Assembly: GCA_002236755.2 (NCBI GenBank)
Contig: NBZP02000013.1
Coordinates: forward strand, 310,001-374,000
Length of the DNA: 64,000 nt
Source of the DNA: Dothistroma septosporum
Lineage: Eukaryota; Ascomycota; Dothideomycetes; Mycosphaerellales; Mycosphaerellaceae
Direction: 5' to 3'
This document shows positions 44,546 through 56,097 of this stretch, piece after piece. A program made the position numbers and the translations under genes. The notes under the pieces were generated by a model. The model made no database searches, was not told the origin of the DNA, and saw only the letters and a program-made list of their open reading frames with translations. Positions within the stretch are counted from its first letter, which is position 1, and each line of letters starts with the position of its first letter.

Positions 44546-45304
44546 TCAACTTGCTTCGTCTCGTCGGATGCGTAAGATACACAGCTTCTCCCATCCAGCT
44601 TGCTTGCCACTGGATCCGACAAGGTCGGCTGACCATCCGTCTGGCCAAGCGCGGATCTTTGCTGCGACCTCCTTCGGCTTGTTCTGCGCGCACAACAAGA
44701 CGTATGCAACACCTCGTTTGCTCAGCACTGTCGGAAGCTGAGCCAGCAGCCGATCTGTTGTTTCCATGCCATCGGCGCCACCGGCGTACGAGAGTGCCAG
44801 TAAATGCGAGTCGCGCTCGAAAGTTCCGGACGACTTAAGTGGCATGTCAGACATTGCGTCTTGCGGATGCGGAGGCAGCTCTTCCGTGGGTACGTATGGT
44901 GGATTGAAGATGAGCACATCTACACACCTGTGCAGGAAGGAACTCGTCAGATCTCCCGAGATGACGTCCAAGAACGTGCCTGCTTTGGGCTTGTTCTCAG
45001 CTACAGCGCCCTTGACAGTCTGTGTCGTGGCTTTGCACGCGAACATATTCACATCTGCGCCAATCGCCGCTATATCTGTGCGGCCAAAGATGTACTCTGC
45101 GTTCGCAGTCACGAAAGCCAGTACAACACCCGATCCAGGTCCAACTTCGAGGACGAGCGGTGGAGTTGTCGTCACTGAGAAGTGATTCTTCAGGAATGCA
45201 GTCTCGCCAGGCGAGGAGAGAGTGTCCAAAAGCAGGTACGAATCTTCGGCGGGCTCGTAGATCTGGTCGTAGTTGACATGGGATGTTGATGGCGTCGGTA
45301 GCAT
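44546..45304 (-). CDS. MTQ2: eRF1 methyltransferase catalytic subunit Mtq2 (HemK-type)
   Basis: Single exon of 252 residues from ATG 45304. The N-terminus IYEPAEDSYLLLDTL is characteristic of Mtq2/HEMK2. The SAM-binding loop EVGPGSG is at 53-59 and the catalytic NPPY at 134-137 (LIFNPPYVPT). The family methylates the glutamine of the GGQ motif in release factor eRF1, working with Trm112 in the cytosol. It converges on the neighbouring plus-strand gene with 26 bases between the stop codons, so the 3' UTRs must overlap. Confidence 0.95.
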   Translation of the reverse strand: MLPTPSTSHVNYDQIYEPAEDSYLLLDTLSSPGETAFLKNHFSVTTTPPLVLEVGPGSGVVLAFVTANAEYIFGRTDIAAIGADVNMFACKATTQTVKGAVAENKPKAGTFLDVISGDLTSSFLHRCVDVLIFNPPYVPTEELPPHPQDAMSDMPLKSSGTFERDSHLLALSYAGGADGMETTDRLLAQLPTVLSKRGVAYVLLCAQNKPKEVAAKIRAWPDGWSADLVGSSGKQAGWEKLCILRIRRDEAS

Positions 45305-46546
45305 TTTAGGCTCAGATTGGAGAGCCTTTGGGATGATTTTGTATAGCAATGGCCCTTTTGATGATACCAATATCGACAGCGATATCTATGAGGAAATGGT
45401 GTGTATGAATCTTGACCTACTTTGGAATTTGTGTCAAATGCTGCCTTCGTGCCTTTATGGGTGCTTGCTTACAGTCGTTACGAGAGCAGGAGAGTGAGCA
45501 TATTGATGTCGGAGGATGGCCACCGTGATGTTTGTTCTCGGAAAACTTGATGTTGATGTTTGTCGATGCAAGTTCGAGCGTGGTTGATCAGGGTGAGATA
45601 AGTAGACTAACCTATTTCAGCCCTGGCTTTGCCATGGGGTCTGAGTCGAGAAGACGTTGACTCTTCCTTTTCGAGTCTCACATTCATCTGCAGCAACACT
45701 TCACCTCTGCACTGCGTCTCTTGGGTCTCATGCCTCATTTGCAGCAACATTTCACCTCTTGATTGCATCTCTTGAGGTTTCGCGCCTCATCTAGCGTGCG
45801 ATGCAAACATACTGTACATGTCTTCTCGTTGATGATGGTAGTCTGGCGCTGGAAGGGTGTTGTTGCTAGCAGGAAGGACATAAGATGAGCATTGGAGGAA
45901 CAACAGTACACAGTGACAAGACAGGCTCTGAGAGAAGAGCTCAGCATGACATGTTACTGATCTCGGAGTAGACAGAATGGCCGTTCCTGTTGCCGTGTCA
46001 GCAGATGAAAGCCGCAGTTGTTGCTGCCAGCGCATACTTGTCTCTCTTCGCCTTCGCCGTGGCGCAGGCACCTGGTAGTCACCATGATATGAGGGAGATG
46101 GGTAGCCGCCAATGGCGGAGCGATGAAGTTGTTGCATATGGCTGCAGAAGGCAGAGGGAAGTCGAAGAAGCGCGACGGATACGTGAGAAGCTCGGACGAT
46201 AGCTCGCAGCTCCTTCTGAGGCAAGAGCATCTGACGGATACCCCTTGCCCGATCGCTGAGCATGCGATACCTAAGCCAGAGGAGGCCAACTGGCCTCATC
46301 ACCCAGCATTTCATCACATGAAGTATCTTTCGCCACTTACTACAGGCTCAGCTTTCCCAGAGATCCTCACTTCGAACTTATACCACTGAAGAACGCCGAC
46401 GGATATACCCTTTCCAAGCTCAACATCCAGACCGAACTGAACCCACTGTTCATCACGTCCCGCGCCTCGAGTGTCCCGGGACCAAGGCTCGCCACACTGC
46501 GCACCGCTCTCCTGTTCTCTAGTCTCATCAAACGGAGTCAGACACC
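45305..46546. other. Stretch with a short tandem repeat and no recognised gene
   Basis: Frames on the minus strand (up to 176 codons at 45787-46317) have no domain. The tandem repeat at 45690-45793 is listed separately. Confidence 0.5.
45690..45793. repeat. Imperfect 51-bp tandem duplication
   Basis: Units begin GCAGCAACAYTTCACCTCT at 45690 and 45741 and end in GCCTCAT. A further partial copy (GAGTCTCACATTCATCT) precedes unit 1. Several differences are C/T or G/A transitions. Confidence 0.75.
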
Positions 46547-46720
46547 CGCTTTGAGTGCGCCTAAACTAGCGTGCAGGGTGATATACAGGTGGGAAAGCTT
46601 AGACTGATCGTACATCTCGATTTCTGTCTGCTAGTAGTAGGCCAGAAGCTCCTCGCGGTGCACCCCACAGACTCGGGTGATAGGTGGCCGATGTATCTCT
46701 TGAACTCGGAGCAGGGATAT
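46547..46720 (-). pseudogene. Relic of the LPxEIWSxIG-type family (second copy)
   Basis: Minus-strand reading gives PPITRVC, then REELLAYY, a TAG at 46631-46633, then QTEIEMYDQSKLSH. This is the same -R-x-ELLAYYYQT- block as at 5.4 kb, cut by a stop. The start and the LPxEIW motif are not recognisable here. Confidence 0.55.
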
Positions 46721-46994
46721 ATGTAGGCGGTAGTGTCGTCGATTGCGAGTCGTCTGGGATCAGACCTTGGCTAATAGGTTGGAGAGACTCATGCGCTGAA
46801 AGTGGTGTAAGTTGATCCGCGGTCGAGATGATTCGAATCTGCCCACCTTCTTCCGTACTGCTGGCGCCATGTTGATCTGGCATCAAGAAAGCCTCGTTGG
46901 AAATATCAGCTCCTGAACGAACATGACTGAAAACTCGCGACACCCCGGTTCCCACCAGAACAGGCCGATATCCTCACGCTCCCCAAACTCAAGC

Positions 46995-47513
46995 TCAAAT
47001 GGCCACATCCGCTTCACCAGATCCGCCGGCATCAACTCCCTGGCACCTACGGCCAATTTGCGCGCACTCTGCCACGTTGAATGGTCCCTTCACGCGCTCG
47101 ATAATCGCCTGATCAACACCCTGTGCTTTGCCAGCGACCTTTAATTCGATCCCTGTGATGATACGCCTGTTGTTTTGTTCACTGATTCTCGACCACTGTC
47201 CCACATTCCGTGCCCCAACTATGCCTGCGTGAATCTCGACTGCCGCCTGGTGTGGTTATTAGTACGCCAACAGCTCCGATCGCAGAGTCCTGCACGTGGG
47301 CGTGATCGCGGGTTGCTCGAGGTACACGAGATTTCTCGGCGTGAAGAAGATGTCTCTAGCTTTGATTGGCTTCACCTCGTCTATCACCAGCTTTCCAATG
47401 TTGCTCCAGATCTCCGGAGGTCTATCAAGGAGACGGAGAGACTGAGATCCGTTGGTTAGTGCATCGTACCGCTCGTCTCCAGAAAGGTATGCCTTCCCCG
47501 TCGCGGCAACCAT
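46995..47513 (-). pseudogene. Relic of the LPxEIWSxIG-type family (third copy) with a double stop
   Basis: ATG at 47513 opens a frame with SLRLLDRPPEIWSNIGKLVIDEVKPI, QPAITPTCRTLRSELLAY, then two consecutive TAA codons (47256-47261), and then in the same frame WSRISEQNNRRIITGIELKVAG to a stop near 46995. Segment order matches the gene at 5.1-5.8 kb: LPxEIW, PAIT-x-x-CR, ELLAYYY, W-x-R-x-x-x-x-NRR-I-x-GI. Here the ATG and frame survive but the middle is broken. Family function is unknown. Confidence 0.7.
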
Positions 47514-48973
47514 GTTCTTTGGCTCGCGTCTTACGATTAGTGACGGTTATATGGAGGATGCGGCTGTTGCGGGCGCCATCGCAGTGATCGTGACGAACGA
47601 ACGAGGGAAGAAATTGAGCTAGCGGCCCGGCCTGGGCGCACAGGGTGGGTCTTCACATGCCACGAATGTTGCTCGAACACTACGACTCGTGAGACTGCTC
47701 TAGCCACAAATGTGGTGCGCTGCGATTGCGTCGCATCAACTCGAGCTCCAGATTCCACATGCCATGGCCTAGCTTCATGTATCGAGCGAGATATTTTCTA
47801 ACACCGGGGAAACACACCTCGTCCTGCATGTGAGACTTACTCCAGAATCTTCTTTACACTGGATTGGCTCTTCTACCAGGCTGCCTGACTGTCTGGCTGA
47901 AGTCGTGGGTCTATATCTGGTTTCAACAATGACGTTGCCGGAACTGCTGGGGGAATTTCAGAAGCCAATGGTCCCAATGGGTTCAGGTTGGTTCGGGTCG
48001 ATCATGTCTTGAGCAAGTGTGGTGTTCTGATGGAGGAAGTGACTCGGCGCAATATTGACAGCCTACAGCCTACAGCCTACCATACTCATCGGATCAGCCA
48101 AAGAGCATGACGCGTCATCAAAGTCATCAAAGTCCATATGTATCTCCGTTCTAGTCAGCCACCCCCAGCGTCCGCGATCCCCACACCCTGCCCTCGCATC
48201 GTACAGCGGACTCACCTGACAACAAATCTCAGCATCCAGAACCAAGCAGTCGTCAGCGACCTTCCTTCTCGCTCGAGGCCCCCGCTCCGGGCTCAGGTAC
48301 GCGGCTCCGATGCGGCTGATGAAGAGATTGCGTCCAAGGGTGTTGACCAAAGGGCCCTGCGGAGTACAATCTGTGAGCCTGGACATCTTGTCCGGCGTCA
48401 TCCTGGGAAGTATTGACGTTCATGTGCTGTATCATTTCCTCAACGGACAACGCGCAATATTGGAGAGGAGTCGGATGCTGGGTGCTGCGTGGTGTGGTGT
48501 GATCTTTCGAGTGTCCGACGAGATGGGTGCTGCGCTGCTGTCGCCTTGCTACCCCGACTGTGTTTGCCCTGATCTTCTCACTGATGGCTAGACGAATGCA
48601 TAGTCGTCGGATTTGTGGTTGCGCAAGATATTGTAGATGAATTGCATGCCGACCATCGATTATTGGAGGTGAATGGAAATTATCAGCATCAAAGACAGAA
48701 CAAGCAGTAGATAAAATTATGCTATAGGAATCCGTCTTGAGAGTTTTATCAGGAACCATTCAGATCATTACAATGCGCCTCCTTGTGCAAGACCCAGCCA
48801 TAGTAGCAACGATGGATCGAGCAAGCCACGAGGTCGCAACCGCTCTCCTCAGTCGTGCAACACCGGAATTAGAAAGAAACCTGCCGCGCCTCCATCTGGT
48901 ACAATTGAGGGCCGACTCTAAACATGCCGCATCTTCGTCCCCGTGGTGCTGTGCGTGCTTGCTGAGGTCACGT
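47514..48973. other. Stretch with one doubtful minus-strand frame
   Basis: On the minus strand from about 48420, a frame reads MSRLTDCTPQGPLVNTLG, NLFISRIGAAYLSPERGP and VADDCLVLDAEICCQ, ending at a good donor (CAG|GTGAGT, near 48218) with a CTGACTAG acceptor-like site downstream. It looks like one exon of a small gene. The following exon could not be identified, so no CDS is called. Confidence 0.4.
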
Positions 48974-49859
48974 TTACAGATTGATTGGTACGCAATTAGC
49001 CTGCAAGTTGATGAGGGAGAAGCCGTTGCCGCTGTCCGTGGTAGGGCAGCAGGCGATGGATGAGGAGGAAGAGCAAGTACTACTGAGAATGTCGAGGGTG
49101 CAAGTTGTGTCGCCACCGAGGAGTCCGTTGAGCAAGCCGCCTGAGTAATGTGTCAGCATCGAGATCAACAATGTGTCGCGATCACTTACCGAAGAGGCCG
49201 CCGCCACCGCTGGTGCTACCTCCGGAGCTGACCTTGTTGCAGCAACCAACAGAGTTGCCACTGTTGCCGTCGTTTACGTTGTTGGTGCTGGAACAGGCCT
49301 GACCGTACGCATCGAAGTTGTCCTTGATTGGGCCCGGTGGCAATTTCTTGAGGTCGGTTGGCCACTTGATGCGTGGCGGTGGGATGGCGTAGCCGGGCGG
49401 TGGTACTTGACACTTTGGGCAAGAGCCATAGAAGTCGCTACCATCGTCATCGCCATCATCTTCACCCCATTTGTTGCCGCCGAAGCGTCCACTGCGTTGG
49501 ACAGGCCAGCCGCTGACGCTGACGCTGCCACTGCCAGAACTGTCTGTTTTCCAGCCCCAGCTGTAGCTACCGGATCCATCGTCGCTGCCACTACTTGTGC
49601 TGCCTAAAGTTCGTGAAGTCAGTAATACGTCGACACGGTGCAAGATAATTTTCGAGACATGGAAAACCTGGAGACGAGGTTGAATGTAGGAAGTAGGCAA
49701 TTGATGAGGATGAGGGAGGGAATTGAACGAACCGGTACCTCCATAGCTTGGAGCGGTCTCCTCCGTTCCGTACTCAGCCGCGGCGTCGCTTTCTCCGCCA
49801 GGGGACGCGTAGCCCATGGTGGCGGCGGCCACGAGGGCGAAGAGTGTGGTCGTCTTCAT
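48974..49859 (-). CDS. Hydrophobin-like secreted protein with acidic Gly/Ser extension
   Basis: Three exons, 49859-49739, 49603-49190 and 49140-48974, with introns of 135 and 49 nt, give 233 residues. A signal peptide ends near YAS (19). Residues 41-100 are a Ser/Gly/Asp-rich extension, followed by SCPKC (102, 105) and a Pro-rich segment. The hydrophobin cysteines are C144, C161-C162, C192, C201, C209-C210 and C228: one, pair, one, one, pair, one. Spacings of 16, 29, 8, 7 and 17 suit class I better than class II, although the first is longer than usual. Hydrophobins coat aerial hyphae and conidia by self-assembly. The first intron is a multiple of three without a stop, so its retention would lengthen the extension by 45 residues. 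Confidence 0.88.
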
Positions 49860-52827
49860 GTTGATGAGCAAGAAGCTGAGCGAGTGACTGTGGTAAGTAT
49901 TAACGAATGAATAGCTTTCTGTCTTTGCTTTGAAGGGCTTGCGAGGAGATGCCGGTTGCTGATGAGAGGATGAAGAGACTCGACGAGGAGGCATCTTATA
50001 TATCTCACTGGGTCGAGCTGCGCGAGCACGTGAACAGGAGTTCGAGTAGTTATGCTTCCCGCTCTCGGCCCACCTCATTCAACTCTGGAAAGTCAATTGC
50101 GAATAGCGTATGTCGGTAAAATTGGTATGTCAAGCCTGTGCCCAAAGACATGGACGTCAAGCGCAGCACCTGTTTCTCAGTGCATGCACACCAGAATGGA
50201 ATACTCCTAAGATCGTGACGCCTGCACTGGATGAACAATATCATTCACCAAGATCGACAATATGTTGCTGCGGACTCGTAACAGTGCTGTTACCGTGCGG
50301 TCGTCGAGATATCCGGTGCAAGGGCATGAGGCCAAAGTGGTTGCCCCACAAGAAGCTCCTCGTGTTGCTTGCCTGTCCATGTCTTGTCCGTGTCGATTGA
50401 GTATGATCAGTGATCCACCAGCCGTGAGCATGCAGCACTGCGAACGAGTTACCTTTTCCAGGTCCCTTGCGAATGCTCAGGCAATGGGTGCGGGGACAAT
50501 TTACAGTTGCAAGATCAGTCCATGTTTGAGTTATGGATGGCAATTGACAAAGCATAGCACGCTACTGTCGAAGAACAGTGTAGTCGGACCCTGACCATGC
50601 ATCCGGGTATTCCAGAAGCCTTATGCGGCATGTCAAGGCTGGAAAGGGTAATGCCAACTTCTCAAGCTTTCGGTGCGCACAGGGCCGCCACACACCTTGT
50701 GGGACTCGCCACTGACGGGCAATCATCGGGGCCGCAGTGACCAATGAAATTTGGACGTCTTCTTTTGTGCACCGTGCAGCTCAGAACCTGCACAAGACGT
50801 TCGCAAGCCAACCCCAGAATCTCCTCAGATTCGTCAAACGCAACAGGCAAGATTGGCTGGGTACCGCCCATGTCTGAAACTCGTCTTGGCATGTCCCAGC
50901 CAGTCACTGTCGCACCAGCACCAGCACCAGCAACATAGGGGCGCGGAAGTTTGCCGCCCGCGGACAGGTCATGAGTTCCTTCGTGATGATCGGGCAGGCG
51001 GTTCGTACTGCCAGGATGGCAACGAGCAATTGTTGATACTACGGTGGCGTGATCTTGGAGTCGCCTGGCATGAAGAGCAGCGCGTTCCTGGAAGAACATG
51101 AATGGTACAGCAGGCTTGAGCCAATACTTTGCCCCGGCGATAACGGAGAAGTGGAGCGTTGGGTATGGCATTGGTGGTCAGCTCTCGACGTGATGTTGTC
51201 CTTTCACATCTCGCATGGTCTTGAGATTACGACTCGTATACATGAGCAGGTTTCACTGCGGCATGCACAACCACTAGATCGGCGCAGTCGCTAGGGTTTG
51301 ATGAAAGCTGCCAAGCTGGGAGACGACATCATCGCAGAACCAGACTGCATCGAAGTCGCCCCAGATCGGGGAAAAGACCGCGAGGCAAGTGTTCGTACCG
51401 TGAAACGATACATTCTCTGCTTTGCTGAATCATACGATAAAGCTGAAAGGCATCCAGATCGAAATGGGCAGGAGCGTGAGTCCATCCTCTAAGGTGGAGA
51501 GTGCATCCGTGGAAGTATAGCCGACAACAACTGGCTTGCGAATGCGAGAGAGGTGAGTCTGGCAACACCGGCCGCACGCAGATGGCGGTCTGCTCGTTGA
51601 TCCCGGCGGTTGTAGATTCTCGCAGATGTGGCGCACCATCTACACCGGTCTTCTCATCTGACGAGCGTACAGCCCAAAGCAATCATTCGTCTTTGTGACG
51701 AAGAGGACAGAATTGGGAGAAGTTGCGGCACTTTCCACGGCATTCGAGGGAGTGTTTACACATTGATTGAAAGCTGACATACGATCTGCACCAGGTTCCC
51801 GGCGACGGTCCTTCCTTCATTGTGACTGTTCACGGTATCCAAGTGGCAGTATCGATGTCTGGCCGGTGACTGGAGGACGTCCTGTGCCTTGGACACCTCG
51901 CCTGCCGCCGGTTGAACGTGAAGTGTGGTAGTCTGTGAGCTAAGAGTCGAGACTGAGCGAGTGAGCTGGGGCCATTGGATGCCCAGGGCTCTTCGCGCTT
52001 GACAATCGCATGAAACGCGGAATCGAGTCGCGGGAAGTCGGCACTCGGCACGCACAGGGATCTCTCGTTGTTGGGAACGGCCCCCAACTTCAGCTGTTCG
52101 CCCTCTGGGTGGTGCTTCGTTTCTGTCGCGTGCGCTCAAGGTGGGAGTGGCGACGAGAGTCGGGTGGAGACCCGGTGGGTGGCTCGCTGATCGCATGGAC
52201 TCGGAGGTCCCGGGTCTGCGGCAGTTGTTCGTATCGAGGCGTGCATACTGGCGAAGGCTGTGAGCATCAAGATGGCCGTTCGACTTTTCTCCTGCCGGTC
52301 TCCAGCGAGGCTCTCAGCCCTTGCCCATACACGTATCCAGTGGAAAGAGGCAGCCAGCCATTCGAGGGAGCGGCCCATCTTCGCATTGCAGAAGCAGACG
52401 GCCACACCTGTGCATGTGATTATGGAAGAGCAACTCACATGCAGGCTGCTTGTTGACATCAATGATGGCAGCCGCCAGTACTGTAAGTCAGCCGCAGGGA
52501 AGGGGAAGGAGGGGCGCTGCGAGCGGCCGGTCACGTGCGTGCAGTGGATGGAGGTGCCAAGCATCGTGAAGTGGTGGAAGAAAGTGAAAGCCACATGCAC
52601 TGCATATGCAAGAGTCGAGATTGATGCATGTGGTCATTCAGCTTGCCATGAGGCGGTGATGGTGATGGATGGAAGTGACAGCGCACCAGCGATAATGGCA
52701 AGCACGAGGTCAACAGTTCCTTTCGCAAACACATCCGATGTCGGCGCCGCTGAGTCAACTCCGCTTCGGCGTATGGTATGTATGATATGGAGGTGGGGAC
52801 GATCCTTTACAATCTTCTTGCCGTGTT
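49860..52827. other. Three-kilobase stretch without a recognised gene
   Basis: Begins with the hydrophobin promoter. Frames of 100-170 codons overlap on both strands without domains. A short CACCAG repeat lies near 50910-50935. A plus-strand frame of 300 codons at 52260-53162 runs across the minisatellite in front of the MFS gene and shows no family resemblance, so it is not called. Confidence 0.45.
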
Positions 52828-53004
52828 GGAACCTCACTTCATCTGCAGAGACATCCTTGGGCGTTGGAACCTCACTTTATCTGCAAAGGCAACCTTGGAC
52901 GTTGGAACCTCATTCACCTCATCTGCAAAGACATCCTTGGGTGTTCGACCTCACCTCACCTGCAAAGACATCCTTGGGCATTCGACGCTATCTCACCTGC
53001 AGAG
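52828..53004. repeat. Minisatellite, about five units of 37-42 bp
   Basis: Imperfect units follow the pattern CCTCAC-TTCATCTGCARAGACATCCTTGGGCGTT with gains and losses of a few bases. The array ends 19 bases before the proposed start codon of the MFS gene. Confidence 0.85.
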
Positions 53005-53023
53005 TGTTATTGGCATTTCGTGA

Positions 53024-54663
53024 ATGGCCGCTGTTGCTCGACCATTCTTGTGGTTCTACCACGAATTCGGGCTGGATTCTGTCCATGCCTCCGGCCGAAA
53101 TGCCTGGCTCATCATCTTGGCGCGATCGTTGCGCATGTTCGCATACGGCACAAATGCTCTGATTCTCGGTATGTGAGCGACATTAACCGACTCTGCATGC
53201 TGGCAGCAAGAGCGGTCGAAGGTGCTGCATGCTGGCAGCAAGGGCAGTTGATGGTGCTGACATGTAGCACAGCGCTGTTCTTCAGTGAGGTCGGCTTCTC
53301 GGACTCGCGAATCGGCCTGTTCATGACCCTCACCCTGGCTGGGGATGTCATTCTCGGTACGTTCCTCACCTTAATTGCTGATCGGGTCGGAAGGCGCAAG
53401 ATTCTGTTCGGTGGCTCCTTCTTGATGGTCCTGACAGGCGTGGTGTTCGCATACTTCGAGAACTTCTGGATCCTGCTCTTCGCCGCCGTGATCGGCGTAG
53501 TCAGTGCTACTGGCGGTGACTTCGGGCCATTCAGAACCATCGAGGAATCGGTGCTATCACAGCTCACCACACCAAAGACACGCTCAGATGTCTTGGCTTG
53601 GTATGTCACGCTCTCGGCGCTGGGCTCGACCCTCGGGAGCGAAGCATCTGGCCGTATCATCGAGTACCTGCAGAGCTTCGATGGCTGGAATTTGGCAGAT
53701 GCTTACCATTCCCTGTTCTGGATCTACGCTGTGATGGGTGTGGTCAATGCTATACTCGTGCTACTTCTGACTAACGCCTGTGAGGCGGACCCTCGACAGG
53801 AGAAGTATGCGCAAGTCCCACAGGATGAGGCAGAGGACCACAGCATTGAGCTTGTCGACAGTCCAGTCAGCATAAACACGGCAAGACCGGCGTTGCCAGC
53901 TCCGGAGTCCAAAGCAAATTCATGGCTTGCTTGGCTGTTCAGCTGGATGGGTAACATCTCCACCCCAACTCTAGCAATCGTGTGGAAGCTCTGGGTTCTG
54001 CTTGCAATTGACAGCCTTGCAGACGGAATGGTTCCGTACTCCCTCACCAACTATTACATGGACAGCAAGTTTCACCCTTCCAAAGCCACCCTCGGAGACC
54101 TCACGTCCATCAGCTACTTCCTCACAGCCATCGGAGGCATCTTTGCTGGACCCCTAGCACGTAAAATCGGCTTAGTCAATACCATGGTCTTCACTCACAT
54201 TCCTTCCTCGGCCGCCGTGCTGGTCTTTCCTCTTCCTCAAGTTCTATGGGGCACAGCAATCCTCCTATTCCTACGAGCTGGGTTGAACAACATGGATCAA
54301 GCACCGCGAGCGGCATTGATTGCTGGAGTAGTAAAACCCGAGGAACGCACAGCCGTGATGGGCATAACGGCCATGATGCGCACCCTAGCAGCCACCGCAG
54401 GTCCCATGGTGACAGGTTTTCTCGCAGGAAGCAATCGCTTCTGGATTGCCTTCGTGGCCGGCGGCGCTTTCAGATTGACATACGACATTGGCCTTTGGGT
54501 CATCTTTGTGAACGTGAAATTGAATCAACATGAGCCGGCCGGACCGGAAATGCGACAGAGCACTACCCAAGAAAGGAGACAGTCTCAGGATGATGCAGAC
54601 ATTGCAAGTTTGGCAAGCTCAGACGTTGATGATGATGATGATGAGAACGTGCGAACTAAGTAA
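53024..54663 (+). CDS. MFS transporter
   Basis: Two exons, 53024-53168 and 53273-54663, with a 104-nt GTATGT...CACAG intron, give 511 residues. The splice joins LARSLRMFAYGTNALIL to ALFFSEVGFSDSRIGLFMTLT, the first two helices of a fungal MFS group. ADRVGRRK after TM2 is the motif-A loop. GGDFGPFRTIEESVLSQ and NNMDQAPRAALIAGVVKPEERT are conserved loops. The tail is acidic (DDDDDENVRTK). Predicted proton-coupled solute carrier; substrate unknown. The intron contains a 32-bp tandem duplication, and a minisatellite sits directly upstream, so the 5' end may differ in transcripts. Confidence 0.88.
53193..53256. repeat. 32-bp tandem duplication in an intron
   Basis: Two copies, starting CTGCATGCTGGCAGCAAG at 53193 and 53225, differ at four positions. 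They account for most of the extra length of this 104-nt intron. Confidence 0.88.
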
Positions 54664-56097
54664 GCATGGCATGATATGATGACATAACGATTACTATAGA
54701 CTAGATCATGAATACACATTGCTGGTAATTCTTCAAATCCCCGGCTTAGACCGTGCGCAATGCTGCGGTCTAACCTCTTGACATCAAGGTAATCCAGGGT
54801 CAGTACTATCGCCACGGACCTCGTGCTCCAGAAAGCCGCCAAGTTTCCACGGTCGTTCTGCTACACACCCGCACATCTCGACAGGTGAAGCAGCACCAAC
54901 ATTGGTACTCTTCTGCCCTGACTCCGAGCCTACGCCTGCGTCTGGCTTGAGTTCCTATCCGCCGGTTAGGTCACTCCACGATCCTACGCCTCCAAATGCC
55001 TTCGCCTTCTGCTGCGTGCGATGACTATGAATCATCTCCACACAATCGAAGCCGCTAAGATCCAAAGATCAGCAACAGCGCGAATCAGTCCCCAAGCGAT
55101 CGTCTTGATACCTCCAGAAGACCCCTTAGCCTGCTCCCCTCTACTCACATGCTCACTCCTGATCCCCGTACCTACCGTCAAACCCCGATCCACTCACTCC
55201 GCGCCGTCGCTGCAGTCACAGCCGCAATTCTCAACCCAGATCGCGTACTCGTTCCATACGCGAACGCTAACACGCTATGCGTCGTCGTGCAGCCCACCTG
55301 GCTCCAGGTTCCAGCAGCCAGATTCCGTTAACTCGTGCGACAACATGATGCAGTAGAGTCGCTGCATTTCGTCACGTACGAATTACCCTGACATTCCAAA
55401 TCACAGGACTACATAGGATCAGGTTCGGGCGCAGGAGACGAGGCTTAGGGGCCAGATTCGGGAGAAAACTGGATGGCGTTGATGGGTGGATGTGGCTGGA
55501 TCAAGGAATGGCACATAGCGGGACGTCCGGATGTAGACGTTCCTATGTCCACACGCATCGTCTGCCGGAGTAGCTTGACGGCGTCGGTGGGCGAAAGGGT
55601 TGGTCTGGGTGGGGTGCGTTGCGTGGCATAACCCTCAAAGACTTGAGAGTCGCAGCATTGGGTGACATTTTGATGACTGTGATACTATAAGGATGGAGTG
55701 AGGTGCAACTGCTAAGAGGAAGTGAGATACCAGCTGCCTCCATGCTGGGGTGGAGCTGCAGAGCATTGCTCTGCCAGTCTGACCTGTCGATCTATTGCCA
55801 AATCGCGTGGTCTCGCTCGAATGGGAAAAAGGGAGCTCTGTGGCTGCATTTTTGTATCGTATGGCGGTACCTTTGTCGGGAAAAGATCGGGTCGCATGTA
55901 GAGGGATTTGTGAGATACCTTGCTTATCGTCGACCTCGATTTGCCGGCAAGCATTCTTTCACGTCGAGTGCTACGACTCTTTCCGCTTGAAGTCCACTCG
56001 CACCAGCACTTTGTTGACAAAGTTGAGCAGCATATTTAGGCTCGTTGTTTGGTGAAGCCGAGAAGATTGATCATTACACATTCCTGCGTTACCATAA
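54664..56097. other. Intergenic stretch, nothing recognised
   Basis: No frame with a domain. It includes 3' flanks of the MFS gene (plus) and HET gene (minus). Confidence 0.55.

Noticed and set aside
52260..53162. 300-codon plus-strand frame overlapping the minisatellite and the MFS first exon
   Set aside because: It is in a different frame from the MFS exon, crosses a tandem repeat and shows no family resemblance.
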